A stretch of 9,123 nt of DNA, from the NCBI GenBank assembly GCA_003519375.1, contig DOWV01000201.1:1-9123 (forward strand), written 5' to 3'. This stretch comes from Bacteroidota bacterium (lineage in GTDB: Bacteria; Bacteroidota; Ignavibacteria; UBA10030). The notes under the pieces are model-generated. The model was not told where the DNA came from, searched no databases, and saw only the letters and a list, made by a program, of their open reading frames with translations. Below, one piece after another: positions 1-5,656 of this stretch. A program made the position numbers and the translations under genes. The first letter of the stretch is position 1. Every line of letters starts with the position of its first letter.

Positions 1-35
1 TTTTAAAGAGCTGATGAGAGTAAAGGAGTAGTGAT

Positions 36-209
36 TTGATTATCGGGCAGATTGTATCGCATTATCCAATTCTGCAGAAAGTTGGCTACGGCGGGGTTAT
101 CGACATGAGTGGTGACCGTCACATTGCTGAGGTCCGACGTGTGTGCCGGTCACCTTATGAGTGCCAAACACACTTCGACAATCACAGATCAGCAATCAAC
201 AATCTATAA
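36..209 (+). pseudogene. Remnant of serine/threonine protein kinase N-terminus
   Basis: A 57-codon frame opens with TTG at 36, seven bases after a strong AAGGAG (23-28), and stops at TAA 207-209. Its first 20 or so residues (GQIVSHYPILQKVGYGG) match the usual start of bacterial Hanks-type kinases, which read roughly G-Q-x-I-S-H-Y-x-I-L-x-K-L-G-x-G-G-M-G, including the beginning of the glycine-rich ATP loop. After GYGG the similarity stops: the M-G-V-V-Y-K-A segment, the catalytic lysine and the rest of the kinase domain are absent. The neighbouring frame just after this point reads Y-R-H-E, which could be a frameshifted relic of Y-K-A-E. The tail of the frame runs into a 7-bp tandem repeat, so it is unlikely to be coding. 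I infer a decayed kinase gene, with its old ribosome binding site still intact. It could instead be a tiny expressed peptide, which I think is less likely. Confidence 0.5.
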
Positions 210-215
210 TCGCCG
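181..215. repeat. Imperfect 7-bp tandem repeat (ATCANCA-like), five units
   Basis: ATC recurs exactly every seven bases at 181, 188, 195, 202 and 209. The units are ATCACAG, ATCAGCA, ATCAACA, ATCTATA and ATCGCCG, and TTCGACA at 174-180 may be a sixth degenerate unit. The array covers the end of the kinase remnant and enters the spacer before the DUF418 gene. It also contains a perfect TATAAT hexamer (205-210), but no good -35 box lies 16-18 bp upstream, so I do not call a promoter here. Confidence 0.55.
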
Positions 216-254
216 CGCCAAAGCGCTCGGTGATTAACCATTGAAGATTGTTGA
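196..254. repeat. Nested inverted repeats in the spacer before the DUF418 gene
   Basis: The outer arms TCAACAATCT (196-205) and AGATTGTTGA (245-254) are perfect 10-bp complements. Inside them, 208-235 can fold into a second hairpin: AATCGCCG pairs with CGGTGATT (one G-T pair), followed by one mismatch, two more pairs and a six-base loop. No T tract follows, so a simple intrinsic terminator is not supported. It may be a cruciform, a small palindromic repeat element or an operator. Confidence 0.5.
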
Positions 255-313
255 GTTTCGATATGCGAAGTAGGGTGGCTGGTGCTGGTCACCTGACTGG
301 GAGAGGGTAGCGC

Positions 314-323
314 TTCCCGGGAA
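314..323. promoter_or_regulatory. Perfect 10-bp palindrome just upstream of the DUF418 start
   Basis: TTCCCGGGAA is a perfect palindrome ending 9 bp before the ATG at 333. Its position would suit a repressor site or a structure masking the ribosome binding region. A 10-bp palindrome may also be chance, and no clear promoter was found beside it. Confidence 0.25.
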
Positions 324-332
324 TCCCATTCG

Positions 333-1562
333 ATGAGCTATGAAGAGAGGTCAGACACTGTGGAGAGTCTGCAGCCCATAGATCCGAAACAACGAATCGA
401 ACTTCTCGACGTACTCCGGGGATTCGCTTTGTTGGGCATACTTTTCAACAACATTCTTTATTTCAGCGGATATACATTCCGGCCGTTCGATGAGCTAAGG
501 ACAAGTCCGACTTTTCAGATCGATGAAACGTTGTACAATGTCCTGGATTTCGTCATCACAGCAAAATTCTATACTCTCTTTTCCATCTTGTTCGCTGTGG
601 GATTCTATCTTCAGCTGAGCAGACACACGGCCGATGCAACCGATTTTCTGAAAACGTATCGCAGGCGACTGTTTATCTTGTTGCTCATCGGCGTGTTGCA
701 CAGTCTGTTCTGGTTCGGGGATATCTTGTTGATGTACTCTCTCATTGGTTTCATTCTCCTTTCATTCCGGGACATGAAAAGAGAGAAGGTCCTCCGATAC
801 GCTCTATTCTTCATCCTTCTCCCGACACTTATTGATCTTGCAGCCTTGCCATTTGTTCAGGCGAGTGGTGCAGTGCGACCCGTGCTTGCTCATACAACCT
901 ATCCGGATATGACCCCTGAGACTGTAATGAATATGTTCAAGGACGGGGGTGTCTCAGATCTATTCGCTCTGAACATCCATATACTGGTCTGGAAGTGGCT
1001 CGCATTCATTCCGTCAGGAAGATTGGTCACCATGTTCGGCATATTCGTTCTGGGATACTACCTTGGTTCGATCAATTTCTTTGAGGAGAGAGTCAAATCG
1101 AAAACACTCCTCCTCCTCGGTCTGGTCGCCGGATTTAGCACAACCTTTCTCGCTATGACACTGGGCGGAAATCCGTATCAGTTTCCGCCGACACTATCGA
1201 ACACTTTGTACAAGAGTCTGCTCGTCGTGGGCCAGATCGGTATCTGCTCTTTCTATGTGGTTTCCATAGCGCGTTTGTTGCAGACGACTTCAGGCAGGAA
1301 GGTGCTGGGATACCTGGGGCCGGTCGGAAGGATGGCTCTCACAAACTACATATCCCAGTCTCTGATGTGCGTCTTCATATTCTATAACTTCGGACTCAAT
1401 CTGATTGGCTCCATTGGGCTGGTTTACGCCGTCTGCATCGCTGTGAGTGTATTGGTATTCCAGGTTATCGTCAGCAACCTCTGGCTGAACTACTTTGAAT
1501 ATGGTCCGCTCGAATGGGTATGGCGTTCCCTGACGTATCGCAAAAAGATAAGGATCAAGTGA
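333..1562 (+). CDS. DUF418 (YeiB-type) polytopic membrane protein
   Basis: This 409-residue inner-membrane protein belongs to the DUF418/YeiB family. Members are proposed to be transporters or membrane acyl-transfer-like proteins, but no reaction is established. The family N-terminal signature is at residues 21-41 (RIELLDVLRGFALLGI...), giving the first membrane segment. The C-terminal hallmarks are GRMALTNYISQS (332-343) and YGPLEWVWRSLTY (390-402). Several further hydrophobic helices lie between, for example around 72-95, 112-126, 131-145, 155-175, 229-246, 258-277, 296-315, 343-352 and 359-383, and the protein ends in a basic tail. The length fits the family. The start is only moderately supported: GGGAA (319-323) sits nine bases upstream of ATG 333. 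A GTG at 360 preceded by GAGAGG (345-350) is a possible alternative that would remove nine residues outside the conserved domain. The gene stands alone, with about 135 bp to the next start. Confidence 0.9.
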   Translation: MSYEERSDTVESLQPIDPKQRIELLDVLRGFALLGILFNNILYFSGYTFRPFDELRTSPTFQIDETLYNVLDFVITAKFYTLFSILFAVGFYLQLSRHTADATDFLKTYRRRLFILLLIGVLHSLFWFGDILLMYSLIGFILLSFRDMKREKVLRYALFFILLPTLIDLAALPFVQASGAVRPVLAHTTYPDMTPETVMNMFKDGGVSDLFALNIHILVWKWLAFIPSGRLVTMFGIFVLGYYLGSINFFEERVKSKTLLLLGLVAGFSTTFLAMTLGGNPYQFPPTLSNTLYKSLLVVGQIGICSFYVVSIARLLQTTSGRKVLGYLGPVGRMALTNYISQSLMCVFIFYNFGLNLIGSIGLVYAVCIAVSVLVFQVIVSNLWLNYFEYGPLEWVWRSLTYRKKIRIK

Positions 1563-1616
1563 TATGGCTTTGTTGCCGTAGCGAGACGTTGCAGGTGGTT
1601 CCGATCAGACAGGTCT

Positions 1617-1626
1617 GCGAATTCGC
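1617..1626. promoter_or_regulatory. 10-bp palindrome abutting the -35 box
   Basis: GCGAATTCGC is a perfect palindrome ending two bases before the TTGACA box at 1629. Such a position is typical of activator or repressor half-site pairs. It forms a second symmetric element beside the inverted repeat over the -10 box. Confidence 0.35.
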
Positions 1627-1628
1627 TC

Positions 1629-1657
1629 TTGACAATGAAGTCGTCATTTATTATGAT
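1629..1657 (+). promoter_or_regulatory. Near-consensus sigma-70 promoter of the ATPase gene
   Basis: A perfect TTGACA (1629-1634) is followed after exactly 17 bp by TATGAT (1652-1657), five of six matches to TATAAT. Transcription should start near 1663-1665, leaving a leader of about 35 bases before the ATG at 1698. This is the best promoter in the window by sequence. It also rules out the in-frame TTG (1629) and ATG (1635) as translation starts for this transcript. Confidence 0.75.
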
Positions 1658-1667
1658 ATATGACGAC
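1640..1667. promoter_or_regulatory. Operator-like inverted repeat spanning the -10 box
   Basis: GTCGTCAT (1640-1647) and ATGACGAC (1660-1667) are perfect 8-bp complements separated by 12 bp. The left arm lies in the -35/-10 spacer, the -10 hexamer lies between the arms, and the right arm covers the predicted transcription start. A dimeric regulator bound here would block RNA polymerase. The left arm is upstream of the start site, so this cannot be an RNA hairpin made from this promoter. Confidence 0.55.
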
Positions 1668-1697
1668 AACGGCGACGGTAGCTCACGGAAGGCACAA

Positions 1698-2834
1698 ATG
1701 CCATATATTCCAAGAATTCTCTCTCCGCGCGGTCTGCTGAATGAGAAATCGCACTTCCTTCTCGGGCCCCGCCAGACAGGCAAAACATCACTCGTGCTGA
1801 GCGATCTTGGCGGTATTCGCTTCTACGATCTGCTGGATACCGGGGTTTACCTGAGCCTTAGCCGGAACCCCGGCAGACTGAGTGATGAACTGCAGCCCCA
1901 TGACCGCTTTGTGGTCATTGACGAAATTCAGCGGTTGCCGGATCTTCTGCATGAAGTGCAGCGGCTTATTGAGAAGAGCCATATTCGCTTTTTGCTCACA
2001 GGATCCAACGCGCGAAAACTTCGGCGTGGAGGTGTAAACCTGCTCGGCGGCCGCGCCCGGGTGAAATATCTTCATCCTTTTGTCCGGTCCGAGCTTGGAA
2101 CAAGCTTTGATCTCCACCGGGCTCTCAGCTCGGGTCTGCTCCCTTCAATTTACTTTTCCACGAATCCCACTGCTGACCTCGAGGCCTACGCGGGCACATA
2201 CCTTCAGCAGGAAGTTGTCGCTGAGGGTTCCGCGAGAAACATCCCAGCCTTCAGTCGGTTCCTGCGTGTCGCCGCCCTCTGCAACGGAACGGTGGTCAAC
2301 TTCACGAATGTCGCGAATGATGCACAGGTCCCTCGCACTACGGTCTATGAGTACTTCGAAGTCCTAAAGGACACTTTGATCATCCACGAACTCCCGGCCT
2401 GGCAGCGTTCGACAAAGCGCAAGCCGCTGGTTTCTTCAAAGTTCTATTTCTTCGACATCGGCGTTGCCGGTTTTCTCCAGGGCAGACGCTTTGCACCTGG
2501 CACTGCCGAATACGGCGAAGCCTTCGAGACGTTTATCGCCCATGAGTTGCGTGCCTATCGTGACTACAGTACCGGAGAAGCCCTCAGCTTCTGGCGCTCC
2601 TCCTCCGGATTCGAAGTAGATTTCATCCTCGGCGACCATACGGCGGTTGAGGTCAAGGCGAAGGAAACAGTTGGTCCCCAGGATTTGAGAACTCTCAACG
2701 CTTTGTCGCAGGAAAAGAAGCTCAAGCGTTACATATGCGTGAGCCTCGAAGCTCGCAAACGCACGACCGGGGTCGTCCAGATAATGCCATATGGAGAGTT
2801 CCTTGATGCGTTGTGGGCGGGGGAATTGAGCTGA
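1698..2834 (+). CDS. AAA_14/DUF4143 ATPase with winged helix and PD-(D/E)XK-like domain
   Basis: This predicted cytoplasmic ATP-binding protein has 378 residues when started at ATG 1698. That start has GGAAGG (1687-1692) five bases upstream and lies downstream of the predicted promoter; the longer frame from TTG 1629 overlaps the promoter itself. Walker A is GPRQTGKT (23-30), Walker B is FVVIDEIQRLP (71-81, D75/E76), a sensor-1-like segment is LLTGSN (99-104), and GGRA (117-120) may carry an arginine finger. Residues about 195-235 look like a winged helix (NVANDAQVPRTTVYEYFEVL). The C-terminus has the DUF4143 nuclease-like pattern, with FIAHEL (279-284), then FEVDFILGD with D308 and EVK with E318/K320, the spacing of a PD-(D/E)XK active site. 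All motifs look intact. The family is widespread, often horizontally moved, and of unknown function; a role in DNA transactions or stress is only a guess. No toxin or antitoxin partner lies beside it. Confidence 0.88.
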   Translation: MPYIPRILSPRGLLNEKSHFLLGPRQTGKTSLVLSDLGGIRFYDLLDTGVYLSLSRNPGRLSDELQPHDRFVVIDEIQRLPDLLHEVQRLIEKSHIRFLLTGSNARKLRRGGVNLLGGRARVKYLHPFVRSELGTSFDLHRALSSGLLPSIYFSTNPTADLEAYAGTYLQQEVVAEGSARNIPAFSRFLRVAALCNGTVVNFTNVANDAQVPRTTVYEYFEVLKDTLIIHELPAWQRSTKRKPLVSSKFYFFDIGVAGFLQGRRFAPGTAEYGEAFETFIAHELRAYRDYSTGEALSFWRSSSGFEVDFILGDHTAVEVKAKETVGPQDLRTLNALSQEKKLKRYICVSLEARKRTTGVVQIMPYGEFLDALWAGELS

Positions 2835-2848
2835 GGCAACAAGGTCTG

Positions 2849-2895
2849 GCCGGTGGGCGAGAACGACCGGCGCTTGGACTTTGGATCAACCAAAG
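2849..2895. repeat. Two small hairpins after the ATPase gene
   Basis: GCCGGT (2849-2854) pairs with ACCGGC (2866-2871) across 11 bases, and CTTTGG (2879-2884) pairs with CCAAAG (2890-2895) across a five-base loop. They begin 14 bases after the ATPase stop. Neither is followed by a T tract, so termination is uncertain. The rest of the gap up to 2992 holds a TTGACG (2904-2909) whose best -10 partner, 17-18 bp on, is poor. Confidence 0.35.
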
Positions 2896-2992
2896 CAACC
2901 GGTTTGACGGCCCCATGCTATCTTCGGCTATCAAGCTCAGTCACTGTTTCACTCACTGTCCTGACAACCAATCAACACCCTGTTGACACTCT

Positions 2993-4510
2993 ATGTCCAC
3001 ACCAGTTGGCTTCGACAACGAAACGTATCTTGCCGAACAAACCGCGGCCATCCTTGAACGTGTGACGAGATTTGAAAACAAGCTGTATCTCGAATTCGGC
3101 GGCAAGCTGATCTATGATTATCACGCCGCCAGAGTTCTTCCCGGCTTCGATCCCAATGTAAAGATCCGTTTGTTGCAGAAGCTGCGCGATAAATCGGAGG
3201 TGGTGCTCTGCATCTACGCGCGTGACATCGAGCGAAAGAAAATGCGTGCCGATTTTGGAATCACGTATGACAGCGACGCGCTGAAACTTATTGATGATCT
3301 CCGTGAGTGGGGGATCAAAGTCACAGGCGTCGTCATTACACGCTATGAAAACCAGCCGTCGGCGCTGCTCTTCAAGAACAAATTGGAGCGTCGGGGAATC
3401 CAGGTGTGCATTCACCGCTACACAAAGGGGTATCCGACCGATGTCGATGTTGTCGTAAGCGATGAAGGATACGGGGCAAATGAATATATCAAGACAACTC
3501 AGCCGATCGTTGTGATCACGGGGCCAGGGCCGCTGAGCGGCAAGCTCGCAACGTGTCTCTCGCAGCTCTACCATGAGTGGCGCCGCGGCGTCCACGCCGG
3601 GTACGCGAAGTTTGAGACATTCCCGATCTGGAATCTTCCACTGAAACATCCGATCAACGTTGCGTACGAAGCAGCGACGGCCGACATCCGGGATTTCAAT
3701 GTGATTGATTCGTTTCATCTCGAGGCGTATAACGAAAAGGCGGTCAACTACAATCGAGACGTGGAAGCATTCCCGTTGGTGAGGCGGATCATCGAGAAGA
3801 TTACCGGCGGCCCGTCTTTCTACAAGTCACCAACGGACATGGGTGTCAACCGTGCCGGCTTCGGCATTGTCGATGACTCGGTGGTTCGGGTCGCTGCCAC
3901 GCAAGAGGTTATCCGCCGGTATTTTCGCTATTCTTGTGAATACGCTCTGGGGTTGGCCGACAAGGAAACCGTGCAGCGATCTGAGCTGTTGATGAATGAG
4001 CTGGGAGCCAAACCCGAGGACATGGCAACCGTTACATCCGCGCGATCCGCAGCGGCCGAAGCAGAAAAACTCGGGAAAGGAAATGAAGGCGTATTCTGCG
4101 GAGCCGCGATACAACTGCATGACGGAACGATCGTTACCGGCAAAAACTCCATGCTCATGCACTCCGCCTCCGCTCTGGTTCTCAACGCCATCAAACGGTT
4201 GGCGAAACTCCCCGACGCGATCCATCTTCTCCAGCCATCGATCATCGAGTCGCTGACGCATTTCAAGAAGGACGTGTTGCGCGGGAAAATGCTGAGCCTC
4301 GATCTTGAGGAAACACTCATTGCCCTTGTGATCAGCGCGGCCACCAATCCTTCTGCGACCGCGGCGGTCGACAAGCTCAAGGAACTTCGGGGTTGCGAGG
4401 TTCATCTCACGCACATCCCCACTCCTGGCGACGATGCAGGTCTGCGAAAGCTCGGGGTCAATCTGACAACCGATCCGAATCATGTCTCAAGCCGGCTGTT
4501 CGTGAGCTGA
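2993..4510 (+). CDS. UPF0371 / DUF1846 family protein
   Basis: This 505-residue soluble protein has the length and sequence character of the UPF0371 (DUF1846) family, whose biochemical function is not established. Family-like stretches are GFDNETYL (6-13), the LYLEFGGKLIYDYHAARVLPG region (31-51), the KMRADFGITYD region (83-93) and GPGPLSGKLATCLSQLYHE (177-195). The last follows a hydrophobic strand (PIVVIT, 171-176) and resembles a loose nucleotide-binding P-loop ending in G183-K184. No signal peptide or membrane segment is visible. The ATG at 2993 is the only plausible start: an in-frame TGA lies at 2984-2986, and the family N-terminal GFDN motif follows within five residues. Unlike its neighbours it has no recognisable Shine-Dalgarno sequence, so initiation may be weak or use an atypical signal. 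It is separated from the ATPase by 158 bp and is probably transcribed on its own or by read-through. Confidence 0.9.
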   Translation: MSTPVGFDNETYLAEQTAAILERVTRFENKLYLEFGGKLIYDYHAARVLPGFDPNVKIRLLQKLRDKSEVVLCIYARDIERKKMRADFGITYDSDALKLIDDLREWGIKVTGVVITRYENQPSALLFKNKLERRGIQVCIHRYTKGYPTDVDVVVSDEGYGANEYIKTTQPIVVITGPGPLSGKLATCLSQLYHEWRRGVHAGYAKFETFPIWNLPLKHPINVAYEAATADIRDFNVIDSFHLEAYNEKAVNYNRDVEAFPLVRRIIEKITGGPSFYKSPTDMGVNRAGFGIVDDSVVRVAATQEVIRRYFRYSCEYALGLADKETVQRSELLMNELGAKPEDMATVTSARSAAAEAEKLGKGNEGVFCGAAIQLHDGTIVTGKNSMLMHSASALVLNAIKRLAKLPDAIHLLQPSIIESLTHFKKDVLRGKMLSLDLEETLIALVISAATNPSATAAVDKLKELRGCEVHLTHIPTPGDDAGLRKLGVNLTTDPNHVSSRLFVS

Positions 4511-4520
4511 CTGTACACAG

Positions 4521-4546
4521 TAGAGTCCGATCCTTGATCGGACCTA
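4521..4546. repeat. Strong hairpin after the DUF1846 gene
   Basis: GTCCGATC (4525-4532) and GATCGGAC (4536-4543) form a perfect 8-bp stem with a CTT loop. TAG (4521-4523) and CTA (4544-4546) add three more pairs, leaving A4524 as a bulge. It starts 10 bases after the stop codon at 4508-4510, where a terminator would be expected. The bases that follow (GCAGAAACC) contain no U tract, so it is either a non-canonical 3'-end stabiliser or an intergenic palindromic element. Confidence 0.55.
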
Positions 4547-4561
4547 GCAGAAACCATCTGT

Positions 4562-4601
4562 TGGAATAATGGAATATTGGATTGATGGAATGATGTATTG
4601 A
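4562..4601. repeat. Imperfect 8-bp tandem repeat (TGGAATNA), five units
   Basis: Units begin at 4562, 4570, 4578, 4586 and 4594 and read TGGAATAA, TGGAATAT, TGGATTGA, TGGAATGA and TGTATTGA. The period is exactly 8 bp. The array ends 11 bases before the ribosome binding site of the hydrolase gene (4613-4618), so it lies in its probable leader or promoter region. Confidence 0.65.
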
Positions 4602-4612
4602 GGCGTGAAGAG

Positions 4613-4618
4613 AAAGGA
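4613..4618 (+). promoter_or_regulatory. Ribosome binding site deciding the hydrolase start
   Basis: AAAGGA lies seven bases upstream of ATG 4626. It favours this ATG over the in-frame GTG at 4605, which would put seven charged or polar residues in front of the signal peptide and would include the ribosome binding site inside the coding region. Confidence 0.7.
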
Positions 4619-4625
4619 CACTCAA

Positions 4626-5522
4626 ATGCAAAAAAAACGTTTGCTTGGTTTCGCACTTCTCGCATTGTTGACAGCCCGGGCGTTCGGTCAGGATGCAGGA
4701 CCCTGGACGATCAATGCGGTCAATGACTACCGAATCGTGCCGAATGTGACGTACTCGGTAGCCAACAACTATGAATGCAAGCTCGATGTGTATACGAAGC
4801 GCACGGTGACCAAACCACTGCCTACAGTACTCCTGATTCACGGTGGCGGTTGGGTGGCAGGAACAAAAGAGGGCGCAATGATGATGGCCCTGCCGTATCT
4901 CGAAATGGGTCTGGCGGTCGTCAATGTTGAGTACAGACTCGCAACATCTTCTCTGGCTCCGGCAGCCGTCGAGGACTGCCGGCTTGCGTTGCGATGGGTC
5001 TTCAAGAATGCGAAGCAGTACGGTTTTGACACGACAAAAATCATTGTCACCGGCGGTTCCGCGGGCGGTCATCTCGCATTGATGACGGGGATGCTCGATG
5101 TGGCCGATGGTTTCGACATGCCAAAGGACTGGGATTACTCGGGCGTGCAGCCAAAAGCAGCGGTGATCGTCAACTGGTTTGGAATCACCGACGTGAAGGA
5201 TCTCCTCGGCGGTCCCAATAAACAAAACTACGCTGTGTTCTGGATCGGCAATCAGCTCAACAAGGACGAACTGGCGCAGCGTGTTTCTCCCCTGAGTTAT
5301 GTACGAAAGACCCTTCCTCCGATTCTGACGATCCATGGTGACAAGGATGGGCTCGTGCCGTACGGCCAGTCGGTACGGTTCCATGCAAAGCTCACGGCGG
5401 CCGGCGTTCCAAACCAGCTCATCACCGTCCCGGGCGGCAATCACGGGGGATTCAGCAAGTCCGAGATGGTGCGAATATATGGTGCGATCAAAGAATTTCT
5501 GAAAAGTAACGGGATCCAATAG
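4626..5522 (+). CDS. Exported alpha/beta-hydrolase, esterase/lipase type
   Basis: The 298-residue product has a signal peptide: basic QKKR at 2-5, a hydrophobic stretch at 6-18, and a likely signal peptidase I site after A-F-G (19-21, before QDAGPW). There is no lipobox, so it should be released to the periplasm or outside. The fold is an alpha/beta hydrolase of the HGGG (hormone-sensitive-lipase / BD-FAE-like) type. HGGGW (72-76) supplies the oxyanion hole, GGSAGG (143-148) carries nucleophile Ser145, HGDKDGLVP (237-245) carries Asp241, and GGNHGGF (270-276) carries His273. The triad is complete and the length is normal. It most likely hydrolyses a carboxylic ester, for example an acetyl or feruloyl group on a polysaccharide or a small ester; the substrate cannot be read from the sequence. 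No polysaccharide-degradation genes flank it. It follows the 8-bp repeat and has its own ribosome binding site. Confidence 0.9.
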   Translation: MQKKRLLGFALLALLTARAFGQDAGPWTINAVNDYRIVPNVTYSVANNYECKLDVYTKRTVTKPLPTVLLIHGGGWVAGTKEGAMMMALPYLEMGLAVVNVEYRLATSSLAPAAVEDCRLALRWVFKNAKQYGFDTTKIIVTGGSAGGHLALMTGMLDVADGFDMPKDWDYSGVQPKAAVIVNWFGITDVKDLLGGPNKQNYAVFWIGNQLNKDELAQRVSPLSYVRKTLPPILTIHGDKDGLVPYGQSVRFHAKLTAAGVPNQLITVPGGNHGGFSKSEMVRIYGAIKEFLKSNGIQ

Positions 5523-5555
5523 CACCTCCAGCGATCCTGGTCACAAATGATGCCG

Positions 5556-5577
5556 CAAAGGCATGAAGGCACAAAGA
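5556..5577. repeat. Degenerate GCAAAGGCA-type intergenic repeat
   Basis: The stretch contains AAGGCA twice, 8 bp apart (5558-5563 and 5566-5571), flanked by GCAAAG and CACAAAG. Repeats built from CAAAGGC-like words occur between genes in many environmental bacterial genomes; whether this is one of a family needs genome-wide counting. It is the first part of the 134-bp gap after the hydrolase gene. Confidence 0.35.
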
Positions 5578-5588
5578 ATTTTGAGGGA

Positions 5589-5613
5589 GAACGAGAATTG
5601 AATGTTCTTGTTC
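5589..5613. repeat. A/T-rich hairpin before the DUF4153 gene
   Basis: GAACGAGAA (5589-5597) pairs with TTCTTGTTC (5605-5613), eight Watson-Crick pairs and one G-T, around a seven-base loop. The 3' side runs into ATTTCCC, only a hint of a T-rich tail, so it may be a weak terminator for the hydrolase transcript. A TTGAAT (5598-5603) with TATGCC 17 bp further on is a weak alternative promoter reading of the same bases. Confidence 0.4.
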
Positions 5614-5656
5614 ATTTCCCTATGCCATTGTTCCATTCAACGAGCCGGGAGGACCG

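Noticed and set aside
205..210. Perfect TATAAT as a possible promoter for the DUF418 gene
   Set aside because: The hexamer at -35 spacing (TCACAG) is a poor match, and the TATAAT is part of an A/T-rich tandem repeat.
1606..1617. CAGAC-AG-GTCTG as a terminator of the DUF418 gene
   Set aside because: The stem is only four to five pairs with a tiny loop and no T tract.
2904..2933. TTGACG as a -35 box for the DUF1846 gene
   Set aside because: Candidate -10 boxes at 17-18 bp (GCTATC, CTATCA) are too weak to support a call.
2972..3718. Minus-strand open frame of 248 codons over the DUF1846 gene, and a second at 3827-4483
   Set aside because: Both are shadows of the well-supported DUF1846 gene, without ribosome binding sites or recognisable motifs.
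4458..5525. Long minus-strand open frame (355 codons) covering the whole esterase gene
   Set aside because: It is antisense to a gene with a full catalytic triad and signal peptide. Its translation is rich in Cys, His and Arg and shows no domain pattern.
5538..5556. Possible sigma-54 promoter (TGGTCAC...TGC) before the DUF4153 gene
   Set aside because: The GG-to-GC spacing is 11, not 10, and the flanking bases do not fit the consensus.
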